Below are positions 38,597 through 51,400 of a DNA stretch of 64,000 nucleotides, in pieces. The DNA lies in NCBI RefSeq assembly GCF_032362555.1, contig NC_083505.1, forward strand, positions 9,477,501-9,541,500, read 5' to 3'. The translations under genes were made by a program, and so were the position numbers. Under the pieces are notes generated by a model, which saw nothing but the letters and a program-made list of their open reading frames with translations, did not search any database and had not been told where the DNA came from. Source of the stretch: Amyelois transitella (Eukaryota; Arthropoda; Insecta; Lepidoptera; Pyralidae). Positions within the stretch are counted from its first letter, which is position 1. The number at the start of each line of letters is the position of its first letter.

Positions 38597-38932
38597 AAAT
38601 CATAATTTCATATTATTATCAATCAAATAAAATATACAGAATAAGACTTCTGAGGTGTAGGTATTTTGAAAGAGAACTGGCAGAACAAAAGAAATAGAAA
38701 ATTATAAAGACAAACAAAAGTTTCATAACATTGTTAGAAAAAAATACTGAAAAAATTAAATACACTTTGTATACTGTTACATAGGCATATGGCCTACCTG
38801 GTGCGCCGCTAATTCATTCATACATTGTTTGCTTTGTAGAATGCTTTGCATGATGGACTGCCACAACCTTCTGCTGACCTTTGAACAACCTCTGGTGACT
38901 GCCATTTCATGTTATACAATTATCAGTATGGA

Positions 38933-41010
38933 TTAGTCACTGTCTGAACTATTTTTTTCTTCTTTAGTCTCAACAGGCACCTCTTGCTTGTAATGCCTGT
39001 ACTCAGGTTTCAATTCCCACATATTCTTGTGTGGATTCTTGAGATTATAGTTACAAACCTCTTTTAATATTTCCTTCAAATATACAATAGGTTGCCTTGT
39101 TATCTGGAAAAAAAGGAAGGTTAACAACTTCTAATTGTAATTCATACACACAACTGTCTACTAAACAAACTATTTATGTATGGATAAATAAGCACATTTT
39201 TTTTTCATCACCTTATAGCTGAGTAAGTCCATAACATGGTAACTTAAATAGCAGGGTAACAAGCTAAAGCTTGACTGGACTGGACCAATAACAACCTATC
39301 ACCGTTTGAATCTCAATTCCATCATTGAACCATACAGTTAATAAATAAAAAATAAATAAATAGGTATATACGGGACATATAACACAGATTGAGTTAGCCT
39401 CGAAGTAAGTTCGAAACTTATGTTACGAGATACTAACTCAACGATACTATATTTTATAATAAATACTTATATAGATAAACATCCAAGACTCAGGGCAATC
39501 AGGCCATCAGAGGCCATCAAACAGTTGAACATGGCCTTTCAGTCTTTTCAAGACTATTGGCTCTGTCTTTATTAAACATCAAATAATGTATTAAAAAAGG
39601 AAAATTGAGAAACAATTTTCTTTTACCTTTTGCAAATCTTTTATATTATAGTATTGATGTTTCTCAAACGCTGCAAACAACATGTTAAGCACAGCATCTT
39701 TGTCGTCACGAGCTTTCTTGCCTTCAGCTTTCTTCTTTTCTTGATATTCAATCTGAAATACAGAAACCAAATAAAATATTGTTTAACAATTTATAATTTG
39801 TTTAATATTTGAATAGGTGCCATGTGGTTCCCGGCACTTATAAAAAAAGAATAAGACCACTGCATCTATTTCCTTGGATGTTGTAAAAGGTGACTAAGAG
39901 ATAGGCTTGCATCCTTGTGATCTACTTTTAGGTGATGGGCTGGCAACCTAAAAAGCTGTTTGAATTTCAATTTTATCATTGGGCCAAGCAGCTGAACATG
40001 GCCTTTTAGTTTTTTGAAGACTGTTGGCTTTGTCTGCCCCTCCAGGGATATAGACATGATTATATGTTATGTTTATGTTATACAAGCTGCCTGCAACTTC
40101 GTCCGCGTGGAATAGTTATTTTGAGCATCTTTGAAGCTCTCAAGGATGAATAATAGGCTAAAGCCTTCTATGATAAATGGTCTATTCAACACAAAAATAA
40201 TTTTTAAATTCAAACCAGTAGTTTTAGCGCATTCAAACAAACAAAATAACTCTTCAGCTTTATAATATTAGTATAGATTTAAATAGTATAAATAAAGAAT
40301 ACTCATGAAACTTACATTATGTCTGTGATCAGAGACAGGCTTAAAGTTTTGTACAATCCTATCCAATTGTTGAACTTGTCTCTGAGGAATAGACGCCTTT
40401 CTAATAGACTCAGACTTAAGTTTGTAATAAGTTGTGTCTGCATATGGTTTACATTCCAGCTTTTGAACTATCCTCCCCTCCATATACAATTTTTCAGATT
40501 CTGGTACAACTGAATCTGTAACTGTAGCTAAAAGAAATATGGAAATTATAAGCACACGAGATATGCGATACCACATGGCACATATACCATGTGGCATTGT
40601 ATATCTCATGTGCATATGTATGTAGAGATGTCTCTACAGTAATAAGGTATTATTTTATTCCAACTGCATTTACCACTAGGTCTATACTTACGAACAACAT
40701 GTGAAAATACTCCAAGACTTTGTCTTGTCACATTAGATACGTCAAGACAGTGTTCCTTTGGTATGCTCTGTTCTCCAGGGTCCTTCAAGCACATAACTGC
40801 CTCAGATAATGATAGCTGCACTTGTGGTTTTTGGCCCGGAACCCTTGATATTTTCAATTTGCCTACTTCTATATTCCCAGAAGCTTTATCCCATTTATTT
40901 GCTATATATTTAGGTACTTTGACAAGCCAGACACCTCTTCCAGTATTTGACAAATCTAATTCACGGTCAATGTGAGGGACACTACCATTTGTAGCATTAG
41001 GTGTAGTCAT
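38933..41010 (-). CDS. TfIIFbeta: Transcription initiation factor IIF beta subunit (RAP30)
   Basis: Small subunit of TFIIF, which binds RNA polymerase II and helps place it at promoters. Four minus-strand exons join in phase: 40692-41010, 40316-40527, 39627-39752 and 38933-39103, giving 275 residues. The N-terminal dimerisation part shows ELDLSNTGRGVWLVKVPKYI and the typical 'W.KA.G..EVGKL' pattern. The middle has YMEGRIVQKLECKP. The C-terminal winged-helix DNA-binding domain reads DAVLNMLFAAFEKHQYYNIK, then ITRQPIVYLKEILKEVCNYN and NMWELKPEYRHY, followed by an acidic tail ending SSDSD. All are hallmarks of RAP30. The start is the first in-frame ATG, and the gene is head-to-head with TBC1D25 704 bases away. 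Intron 1 is only 164 bases and contains a hairpin; intron 2 holds several repeats. Confidence 0.96.
39288..39570 (+). repeat. Family A copy split by a family C copy
   Basis: Family A begins 'aacaacctatcaccgtttga' and runs to 'ccatacagtt' (about 39340). Family C then occupies about 39346-39510 ('tatacgggacatataacac' to 'acatccaagactcagg'). Family A resumes at 'catcaaacagttgaacatgg' and continues to 'ctattggctctgtctt'. The words around 'ca.acagtt' appear on both sides, as a target duplication would. Confidence 0.65.
39815..40062 (+). repeat. Dispersed repeat family A, near full length
   Basis: From 'gtgccatgtggttcccggca' to 'gggatatagacatgattata', with all internal blocks. It lies in TFIIF beta intron 2, immediately before a Helitron-like copy. 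Confidence 0.82.
40083..40277 (-). mobile_element. Short Helitron-like element, reverse orientation
   Basis: Left end 'acttcgtccgcgtggaatag' is the complement of the 3' region of the 21914 element. The right end 'ctttataatattagtataga' is the complement of its 5' end and is followed by T. About 195 bases, with a large internal deletion relative to the long copy. Confidence 0.7.
40552..40613. repeat. Imperfect hairpin (27-bp arms, 8-base loop) in TFIIF beta intron 1
   Basis: The left arm 40552-40578 (GCACACGAGATATGC...) and right arm 40587-40613 are complementary at 23 of 27 positions. On either strand, two of the four mismatches become G-U wobbles in RNA. It takes up over a third of a 164-base intron. 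Confidence 0.75.
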
Positions 41011-41714
41011 AATTATTTCCGTTAATACACTGGCGAGAACAAATGAAATACTTAGGTAATTCTAAGTAAAAAATGTAAAAACAAGATAATTCTAAGTAAA
41101 AATGTAAGAATGAGAAATATAGTGTAGCCGGATTGAGTACGCAGCAGAACAGCAGCTGGTGTTTTTGATTTGATGTGTTTTTGCATTATTGACAACCAAA
41201 AAATAAATATGACAATGAGTGAACCTTTTTATGAAAGCAATGCCATTAACAAATTATTAATGTGATAATGTTTTAATTCTACATAATTAGTGAAATTATT
41301 ATGAAGTGAAGTATTAATACAAAAGTAAGAAATGAATTGATTGAAAATTTCTATAGCGTTGCAAAGTAAAAATTCAAATGCAGTCGGAAAGAATATTTAT
41401 AAAAATAATCTTTGTCTTTGTTAAAAAATAGATTTAGAAAAAGACAGAAGACAGTGATGTCTATCAATGTCTGCTGTCAATTTTCCGTATGAAAGACACA
41501 TGGCATGACAGATAAGACGGACTTTGTGACAGATAGACAATTGAAATTGATTTGATTGATTGAAGTTGTGCTTGATGCAATTGACGTGCCGTGATTTTGA
41601 ATAGAATGGCTATTTCACTTTATGTTAACGCGAATTAAATAGTGTATTATAAATAAAATATTTTGTTCCATGTCAGTGTGATTAATTTTTCAAATGTGAG
41701 TTATTTTGTTAACA
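41011..41714. other. Divergent promoter region between TFIIF beta and TBC1D25
   Basis: Unique AT-rich sequence between two head-to-head genes. No repeat copy recognised and no clear TATA box at an expected position for either gene. It must contain both 5'UTRs. Confidence 0.55.
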
Positions 41715-44700
41715 ATGTTTGGAATCAGCAAAGAAGCTGTGAGAGTGAAAGTCAAGGTTTGTAGTGTCCTATTTTTTTCTAACAAAGCATTGAATATATT
41801 GTAACATAGGTACTTTAATTTTTATCAAATTTGAAAGTGTTAATAAGATTCTATAGCTGTTTACACCCTGCGTCAATGTACTTAAATTGACCATAATGTC
41901 CGAAATTATGACCAGATAATTAGACTAAGCATTCTTAGGATCTCTGATAAACCACTGACTACAGGGTATTTTTCTTATAGCGACTCCTCGATGTATGAGA
42001 GATATATCGATAGTTATAGCCTCTAAACCTTACCAAAGCACTTCATATTTTTTACCAATCAATGCTGCCAGGATTTACTGTATTATGACGCCTTGTTACA
42101 TTAACTAGGGTTTAAGTCATATAAAGGCAACCTCAGCTGGATTCTAAAGGTTTCAAGGATAGGTCAGCTTGTTGGTGAATAACACCTAATCCACACTGGG
42201 GAATATTTTTCCAAAAACATAATTGATATTATTAGCAGTTGGACTCCAGCGCCGAAGCTTTGCTGTGGAACGTGTAAAGATAATAAAGATCATATTTGAT
42301 ATTTTCTTTACTGAGATGGCTACTATAGTATGTTAAAACTTAAAGAAGCTTTTTAGTGTATAGAGATAGATTCCAGAAATAGATATGTACTCTATAGTCT
42401 TATGTTGCAGAGAGTTTCCATAGACAAAAAATAAATATTATTTCAATTTCAGAAATGTGAAGGAAAACTTCAGCCAGAATTAAGAAAATTTTCAGTTGAT
42501 CCTCAAATTACTTCACTGGAAGTTTTACAGAGTATCTTAGTGAAAGCATTTGATATCAAGTCTGATTTCACACTGTCATATAGAACAGTAGATGACTATG
42601 GCCAGGAAGTTTATCTGCCATTACTCTCTGACTGGGACTTGGATGCTGCTTTTCTCAAGTAAGTTTTGTTTGTTTTAACTTTGACACAAATATAATTGGG
42701 TTATTCACAAACATTGAACTTATTTTACCACTGCCTCACAATATTTCCCTCACTGTAAGAACATTGGTTAGCACTCAAACTAATGTACATAACTCAGAAA
42801 TATTGGCTGAAGCAGGATTTAATCCAGTACCAAGCATTCTTAAAGCTATAAATCATTTTTTAATCATGCACCTTATTGATTTGACCACCATCACTCGCAC
42901 TTGACTGTACTTTATTATAATTAAAGTTTTTCTTGTTACAAACATCAAGGATTGTTGTGATATTAAATAAATCAAGGTTTGAAATGAAATAAAAAAATAT
43001 ATTGTTTGGCTAGGAACATTAAAATAAAAGAAACTATTGAGTTGTTTATCATTTATTTCTTTTACCATGAAAATAATATGTATACTTTTTATTATGTTCT
43101 TTTTAGGGCGCATAATATAGCTTTGAATCAAAAATCAGAACCATGTGTCCAACTGAAAGTGGACATGAAACCTTTTGCAGAAGCATCAGAGGACTGGGAA
43201 CCTCCTAACATAAATACTGCTGTGACTGCAACTAGTCAAAGTTTTCGAGAAAGCCCCACAACCACTGCAACAATACAACAAACTGAAAAAGTAGAAAGTC
43301 AGACAGGGCTGCAGGGGCTCTTTATGAATCAGGTTCAGTATAAATATAAATCTTTATGTAGGATCGCCGCAGTAAGATCGAAGTGGAAATCCATTGAAGA
43401 GGCATACGTTCAGCAGTGGACAAAAATATGCTGAGAAGAAGAAGACCATTTTTAATTCCTGTTTTCAGAAACATTTAAATCAATTTACAATTTATTTATC
43501 AACTAGTTGGTGCCCATGACTTCGCGTAAATTTCGAGTTGAATCTACAATAACGTGAAATAAAAGATAACTTTTTTTTCGCATTAAATGTTTTTCTGAGT
43601 TAAAAAAAAGCAATTGGTGAAATTTTTAAGTAAATGGGTTCAGTACTTTCGGATATAATCGTGATCAGACAGAAAGACAGACAAAATTTTGCTTTCTTTT
43701 ATTAATTCTAAGTGTCCCTCTATCCATTTCAGTCAAAAATACTAAATGTACAGACAAAATATTTTTACTGTTTTATTATATGTATAGATGTAGGATACAA
43801 CATATTTCACTTATTGCCGTCATAATTCCAAGGCGCAAGTGTAGAAGAAGCGGCGGAACAAATTACACAGCAGCATTTTCACCAACAATCCTTTTACAAA
43901 TATAAATCTAAAATCTATTCTTTAACCAAACCATGTCATATTTCTCATTTAAGGATTAAACATTTAATCTAGTTTATTTTATGTTATTTGTTTGCTTATT
44001 TTTGTATAGGTCGAAAAAACATTCAATATCGTATCAAGAGCTCTTAACCTGTATGAGGACCCCAACAACCCACCTCGACCACCTCTAAGCGATATAGAAT
44101 TCAGAGCATTTCTTGATGCTGTAGGTCAAATCACCAACCCTACCAAGCTCAGAGAAGTTATTTATTGTGGTGGAATTGATCCAAGTTTGAGGTTTGTAGC
44201 TTTTTATTATGTTCTTGTTTATTGCTTTTAGAGATAACACAGAAAATCAAACAGTGATGCTCATGAATGCTTGAATAATATTTACTGTTTGTGTTATTTC
44301 AGAAAAGTTGTTTGGAAACATATACTAAATGTATATCCAGACGGTATGAATGGCAAAGAAAGAATGGACTACATAAAGAGAAAAGCAAATGAATATTACA
44401 ACCTCAGGGCTCGTTGGAAAGACTGTATACAGAAAGGGAAGGTAAATTATTTAACAACAACTCCCTCTTTATTTATGCAATATTCTTTTTTACATTACCA
44501 TATCATTTCCTTTTAAATCTCTCTATTATTATGCCCAAACAAATAATAACGGACGAAAATCTATCAAGTAGTCATCAAAATCAGAATATTTATGTACGCA
44601 TTGGGCGTTCTACTTTACAATCGGACTTCTTCTTGAGATCTAAATTTGATTAAAAAATAAAAGGGTATATATTTTTTATAAAATACATATTTATTCATTC

Positions 44701-47492
44701 TTAAGGTTTCCAAGGTTTTAAAAATATGTATGTCACAATGATTTGATAAAAAGTAAATTTCGACAAATATTGAATTTTTTTTCGGAGGAGTCACGTCATT
44801 GTCGGTAGGAAAGTTGAACGCCCCAGGCAAAAATTAATATTTATTATGTCGGATGACTGAACTCATTAAAAGATTATTTTCAGGTGAACAGTGACTTGGC
44901 TTATGTCACTGGGATGGTTCGGAAAGACGTCCTGCGAACAGACAGACATCACAACTTCTACGCCGGCAGCGATGACAACCAAAATATTGCGTCCCTCTTC
45001 AATATACTGACGACGTATGTATTTTTAAATTTGTTGACCAAACCCATGGTTAAATCTAGTGAAGCAATTGCAGCTAAGTTTTGTTTCTGTATAATTTTGC
45101 AATGATGGTGAACACAGTAATTATCCATAAAAATAAATTAATTGTATGTAACACAAGTTTAATTTATTTCAGGTATGCCTTAAACCATCCAACAGTAAGT
45201 TACTGCCAGGGAATGTCAGACCTCGCCTCGCCTTTACTCGTGACGATGGGGGACGAAGCGCACGCGTACATCTGCCTCTGCGCCCTCATGGCTCGTCTCT
45301 ATCCCAACTTCTTGTTAGACGGCGAAGCTATGACCCTTAAGTTCTCTCATCTCACTGAATCTCTACAAGTATATGACCCTGATTTTTACACTTACTTGAA
45401 ATCACAGCAAGCTGACGATTTACTGTTCTGCTATCGATGGTTATTACTAGAGATGAAGCGCGAGTTCGCATTCGACGATGCACTAAGGATGCTCGAAGTT
45501 TTGTGGGCATCTTTACCACAAAAAACTCCTGCTGTGGAATTGCCACTTAAAGAAAAAGATTTTGATCCATCTGTAGAAACTGAAGATAACCCTCCTCCAG
45601 TTAGCCCGTTAATTAAAGCACCACGAGAAAATGCCTATACAAAAGTTTGTGCAATACGACGCCAAAGTTCAAGTTTCAGTTTAGCTAACGTGAAAGCACC
45701 GAAACTAGCTACTTGTAGACAGATGAACCACAGCCTCGACGAAAGCGCTGCTCGGAAGTTAATTACTAATTCGTCTCTTAGACACGCCAAAGAATTCAAA
45801 AGTCTGGATGACGCAGTTTTACAAGCTCGTAAATCAAAAAGCGACAAAACTGAAAATGGACGTGATAGTAAAGAAAGTATGATATTAGTAAAAGAAACAA
45901 AATTGCATCTGAAGCAGAGTATGAAGAGTGTTCCTGAAGACAGTAAACCTACAGATTCAAACACGCTGGTTCCTAGCTCGTGGTCAAGCACTGGAAGTTT
46001 GGTAAACGGTAGTAATCAGCCCGATAATAAAAAACCTTTAGGAAGCCAAATTCGTCAGTTACGGGATAAGATTTCAGTACATAACAAAAAATTCTTCTCA
46101 TCGTTAGATAAGCTAGATGACTCTTCTAGTTCAGATTCGGCCAGTAAACCACAAGTGAAAATGATCAAAAATCTAAATGAATTTCTTAACCTAAACTTTG
46201 CGCCTGGGAGCAAAGTTGGTGCTGTCAAACAAGAAAAACTACAAAGAACACATTCCGCTATTGAACGCCATTCGAAAGAATGTCCTAAAATTATGTTAAC
46301 AAAGACATCATTTGACGAAAGTGATTTAGGTGCATTTAAAGATCAGTCACTCGATAATAAGATAAAAAGTATTTATAACGAGGGAAACGACGGAAGCAGT
46401 CCAGATGATTCACAAGAATATTATCCTATGACAACATCCATGACAAGAGAATTAAGACTTGAATTAGAACACCTAGACCGCCAGGTGTTCGGACCGTCGT
46501 ATGTCAGCCGGTGCAGTATGATATGCGACTCTCCTTCCGATTCGACAAGCACTGACGAAAAACCTACTAACGACTGTACCTACATTAAACAAACCAGGGT
46601 CAGGACAGATACTTTAGAAACTATGAACGAAGGTAGAGAACAAATCGAAATGGCAAAAAAATCCCCTTTGCTTGATACAATTAAATCAAACGCTAGAAGT
46701 GCAGAAGACATATACTTATGGGAGAATCCTCTGCACAGGAACACACCGACGACGCGCACGACAGCCAGCTGTCCGCAGACACCGGACGAGCAAGCCGAAC
46801 TCGAGTTAGACGACACCGGTGAAATCTTCGAGGAACACTCAGGCAAGAAGTCCATCACTCCCATTAGATTACTGAGGAAAAACCACTCTCTTGAACGACC
46901 AGAACCTTACAAAGATGCCAGATATTCTAATACGCATTCGAGCGAATCAGATTCTTCGGAGATAACGCCATCCGATGTGCCCGAAACGCCTACCCTTATG
47001 AATAGTCAACAAGAAGTTACTACAAATTCTTCTAGGTCACAAAAATTCTTTTCGAGTATGTCACAAGAGTTAGAAAATGCGAAAAGAAATTGTGAATCTC
47101 TTTTGAACGCAAAACAGCCACATTTACATAGTGTGGCATCAACCATAAATAATTTTCAGAAAAAGTATGAAGTTTTCAAACCGCCAGCCCAGAGGAATGT
47201 TATGACGAGCTCGACCAATAGCGATTGTTCAGCAAAATTTACTGTCAGCAATCTACCACCACCACATTTCTTCGGCGGCGGTAACCCTTTTCTTATGTTT
47301 CTCTGTCTCACAGTGTTATTACAGCACAGGGACTACATTATGCGAAACCGAATGGATTATAACGAACTCGCTATGCACTTCGATAAAATGGTACGTAAAC
47401 ACAACGTAAACAGGGTGCTGAACCAAGCTCGACAAATGTATGCCATTTATTTGAAGCAACAAGCACACAAAACAGGCGACGTGACAACTTGA
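41715..47492 (+). CDS. TBC1D25: TBC1D25-like Rab GTPase-activating protein
   Basis: Rab GAP; the vertebrate protein (OATL1) binds Atg8/LC3 and acts in autophagosome maturation. Seven exons join in phase: 41715-41756, 42453-42658, 43107-43332, 44010-44191, 44303-44441, 44884-45014 and 45173-47492, giving 1081 residues. The N-terminus (about 1-100) looks like a PB1/ubiquitin-like fold (RVKVKKCEGKL..., VDDYGQEVYLPLLSDWDLDA). The TBC domain begins near CGGIDPSLRKVVWKHILNVY. The arginine finger is R283 in VRKDVLRTDR and the glutamine finger is Q321 in YCQGMSDLASPLL. The domain breaks off after LEVLWASLPQKTP (about residue 420), is interrupted by about 580 polar, serine-rich residues, and resumes at GGNPFLMFLCLTVLLQHRDY (about 1012) to the end. 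From memory the human protein is 688 residues with a shorter insert. Both GAP fingers are intact. A LINE tail lies just past the exon 3 donor. Confidence 0.93.
42715..42885 (+). repeat. Dispersed repeat family D fragment
   Basis: 'agaacattggttagcactca', 'actaatgtacataactcag' and 'caccttattgatttgac' match the second half of the copy at 51895-52215. It lies in TBC1D25 intron 2. Confidence 0.6.
43357..43437 (+). mobile_element. LINE coding-end fragment just after a TBC1D25 splice donor
   Basis: Reads LCRIAAVRSKWKSIEEAYVQ, then QWTKIC and a stop. From memory this matches the C-terminal end of insect RTE-type LINE proteins (R..A..R..W..LEEAYVQQW). It starts about 25 bases into intron 3 of TBC1D25. 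Confidence 0.55.
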
Positions 47493-48498
47493 GAGAACTA
47501 ATTATTTATTACATGATCAAACGTGATACAAACAAGTTATTTATTACATGATCTCCTTATTTTTTGCTCAGACAAATAGACTACTAGGTTTTTTTGTAAA
47601 ATATTAAAGTGTAATATAAGAACTTGTAAATTTGTTTTAAAAATTTCTCATTTCGTATTTAATTCATATGGCTCACTTCCAAAATTCATATAGGGCTTGC
47701 TTTTCTATGAAATGATATTATAGAGTTTGTAATTATGTGACTTAAGTGCAATAATCTGCCAATAATTCAGAATCTTGTTATTTAATTCTATACAGTCGGT
47801 GATTTAACAAGTAACAACTTACAACATTCCAAACAGATAGAATTTTAATAATAAAAGATTAATTTGCAATAATTAACAGGTGTATTTTAACTTTGGTTTA
47901 ATTTGTTTCATTCCAAAGAACTTTTATTTAAGGTCTCAACAATATGTGATATATTTACTGTATTTAATCTAGTATAAGTTTAATAATAAATTTGTTTTTC
48001 AAAGTAATATTTGAAAATAATATGTAATCAAGCACAATAATATACTTCACATATTCTCATATATTGGTAACTACAGATAAAAATATTTTTCAATCAAACA
48101 ATAAATGAATGGCATTCTAGTCTTTCGCATATTATAGTGGCGCTTATGGCTTGGCCTAAATATATTTAAATAATAACTTATTTGACCTGTACCCATCCAT
48201 ATTTATTCGAAATTCTAACTGTGAATTAAAATGTTCTGTAAATAAAGTACTTATACAACATTGAATACTGATTTTTTTTCCCTATGAGACTGCCATGAAT
48301 AGATAAAAATTAAAATGCATCGTACTTGTTAATTTGTATTTATTAAAGCCTTAAGGTTTACTTTCCAATTAACAAAATAAAAATACCTACTTAATATCAC
48401 AATTATTCCATGAAGATATAGAATAATTACTGAAAATTTCGCGTTATTTGAGTATCTATATAGCTAGAAATTAATAAAATGAAATGGGTGTAACTAAT
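47493..48498. other. Convergent 3'UTRs of TBC1D25 and GHITM
   Basis: AT-rich and non-coding. A plus-strand AATAAA at 48241-48246 is a candidate end for TBC1D25. A minus-strand AATAAA (TTTATT at 48339-48344) is a candidate for GHITM. The two would end about 100 bases apart without overlap. Confidence 0.5.
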
Positions 48499-51400
48499 TT
48501 ACTTTCTCCTGTTGCCGCCTCCCCCAGACAAGATGATTGCAATGCGCATGAAGATATTAAGAACATCCAAATATACTGAGATTGCCCTGGAACAAAGAAA
48601 GATATTTTCTTTATTTCTTATGATACACATACATATTAGTCTCGAAAAGTATTTTTAGACAATATCTATATGTGGAAAGAGACTATAAACAGTTTCACAC
48701 TTTTGTCAATGTGCTTATTCCTTTCCTAAGTCGCCTTTTACAAAATCCATGGGAATTCTAAAGAAATAGAACCAACTAACACATAACAATTGAGTTTGGA
48801 CAACACCAAACATAAATGTGTCAGCATATTCCTGAATGATTCTTTCCAAGAATGCTAAAGAATATGGCTGTAAAAAGATTAACAAGATTATCAACCTACC
48901 TTTTTATATATGTATGTGTTACAATAATGTTTCGGATAAAAACGTGACTACCATTTACCGTTAAAACCAAGGGTCATGACCTAATTAGCACCCCGGGCTC
49001 CTCTCCAGAGAGGTGAGGATGTAACTGGGTTTTACGCCAGAAGTAATTTACAAAATACAAATGTATAGCACAATAGGCGGACTTAATGCTAGACGCATTT
49101 ATCTACCAGTAAACCAGAAGTCAACGTTCCTGAATCTTTTTTCAATAAGCATCCATAACCTTATCGCTACTACAAGAAGTACTTACGAATTGATTGGGTC
49201 ATAAGGCTGCATTCCGTATTTGGGGTGCATTTCTGCGCGTTTGATGATCGCTTGCGTATCGTATAGTAGGAACCCGCTGAATACTATTAATCCACCATAG
49301 AGACTAAGTGAATATAATCCTGAAATAAGATTACATTTGTAAAAGTTTGCAACTTTAGATAACAAATTGGTTTCTAACTTAGCAAATACATTTGAAAGTT
49401 TTATTCTTTAAATTTCGTAAAAACCAATTAATCATAACAATGTGTATTCTCTCGTCCACATTTGAGACTAAACTCGCCCCTAGCCATGTATCTATCGGCG
49501 CGGCAGACCTTGTATTGACGGATATTGGGAGCGGAAAAAAGAAACGTAGGTGGAGGGAAACTGAATCTTCTTTTAGCTAGAACGGTATGCATCCTGCTGA
49601 AAGCCGCTTCGCGAAGGAAAGGAAGGAGAAGAGGAAGAATGAAGGATAAGATTGAGTAGGTAAGTATGCCAGATGATGGATAAAAGGAAGAGAGTTATGA
49701 ATGTGAATGAAGCGAAAGAACAGAGATCATGGCAAGTGAAAAGATGTAGTCTCTACGGAAAAAGGCGTGATATTATGTATGTATGTAAATTGTGCATACT
49801 GACCAGCGCCGAGCGCGGAGGTGGGCGGCAGGAACATGCCGGCGAGCGAGGCGGCGAACACGGCGCCGAGCCCCATGGCCAGCGGCGCGCGCAGGTTCAG
49901 GAACTCGCCCGACGGCGCGCACACGGCGATCGTGCTCAGCCCGCCCACCACGCCCGCCGTGTACCTGTGCCACGGAAACATAAGCTATACTTACTTAAAT
50001 TATCACCATTATTTTGGCGATACAAACCCTTCTTTACGAGAAGACATTAAATGTAGCTAACTAAAAATACTCTCAATTTTGTTTTTATAATTTACAACTT
50101 ATATTTGTACTATATTTACTTATATTAAATTTACAAGTAATAGCTCGTGAAAGATCATTGTTACCATGCAGCCCGAGTCAAAATTGGTCCGCCGAGGAAG
50201 CACATGGGCGCGATCACAGCCCCCATGATGGCGGTGTGCACCACCCAGGCAAGTTGTTTAGCACCCACCCCGGGGGTGTATTCCATCCCACGAACCACCA
50301 TGCCCGAGCCAATCATTAAGCCCATTGTGACTAGAATTGACTGAAATATACAAAAAAAATAAATATAATGATTTGGTTCAATTTTTGTATTGTGTCCCAT
50401 ACATATTTATTACTGCTCAAATTTAAATCTTTTGTTTAAATTTAAACTATTTGAATCACAATTCTATATTAAATATTTTTAAGCTGAATGTGGCCTGACA
50501 GTCTTCTCAAGATTGTTGGCTCTGTCTACCCCGCAAGGGTTATAGACGTGATTATATGTATGTATTACTGTTCAATGTCATATTAATTTGCATCTGCAAA
50601 ATATTTACAATATTAGTTTCCTATTAACACTATGAGTGATAAGTCTGTTTTTATACTTTTATTGTTATAGTGTGTATGACATAACTTTATATATATTTTT
50701 AATTTAGTAAAAAAAATCATGCACATATACAATCTAGTTTTATTCTTGGTATTTTAATTACTTGCTAACAATAAGCAAAAACAGTTTACCCACCACCCAT
50801 CCATTTCGGGCCACCAAGTTCAGTAAAGCGGGAGTCCTGAATACTGTGATTGCGCTGCCAGCAGTCAGTGCCAGCGATGCAGCTATGTAACCATAAGTCG
50901 CCTTGATTCGATCTTTTACGTACTCAGGCCACAAGCTGTAAAATAATACTCATATTCATATACATCAAGAATATAATATTACTATTTGAAATTCATAAAA
51001 AAATATTGTTTGTTATGCAAATATGAGAAAGATCAATAAATGACTAAAATAATAAGGACAAAATTTGAGATTGCAAATTTATAATTGAATTCAGTTACGG
51101 GCAATGGGCTAGTTACCTGTCACTTGAACTTGGCCTTGTAGTATAGTATGTTCAATATGTCGGCTCCATCAACCTCATAAAGGATACCAACGTGATTATA
51201 AGTATGTTTGTATGTACAAAATTTGTGAACAAATCTGAGCCAAAAATTTTATAATTACATTTAATACATACTTTAAAGTTAAATTATATCGAGGGTAGAA
51301 AAAATGGTAGCTTATCAACATGTCAAAAAAAGATGGATGTTGTCAGCATAGCACTATCTTATGCACACAACATAATGGTATTTTTGTACAACACCATATG

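Noticed and set aside
43505-43700. Possible further Helitron-like copy ('catgacttcgcgt' near the left edge)
   Set aside because: Only a short match at one end; no recognisable second end.
49673-50060. Several plus-strand arginine- and alanine-rich open frames over a GC-rich patch
   Set aside because: They are antisense to the GHITM exon at 49804-49964; the GC content of that exon keeps other frames open.
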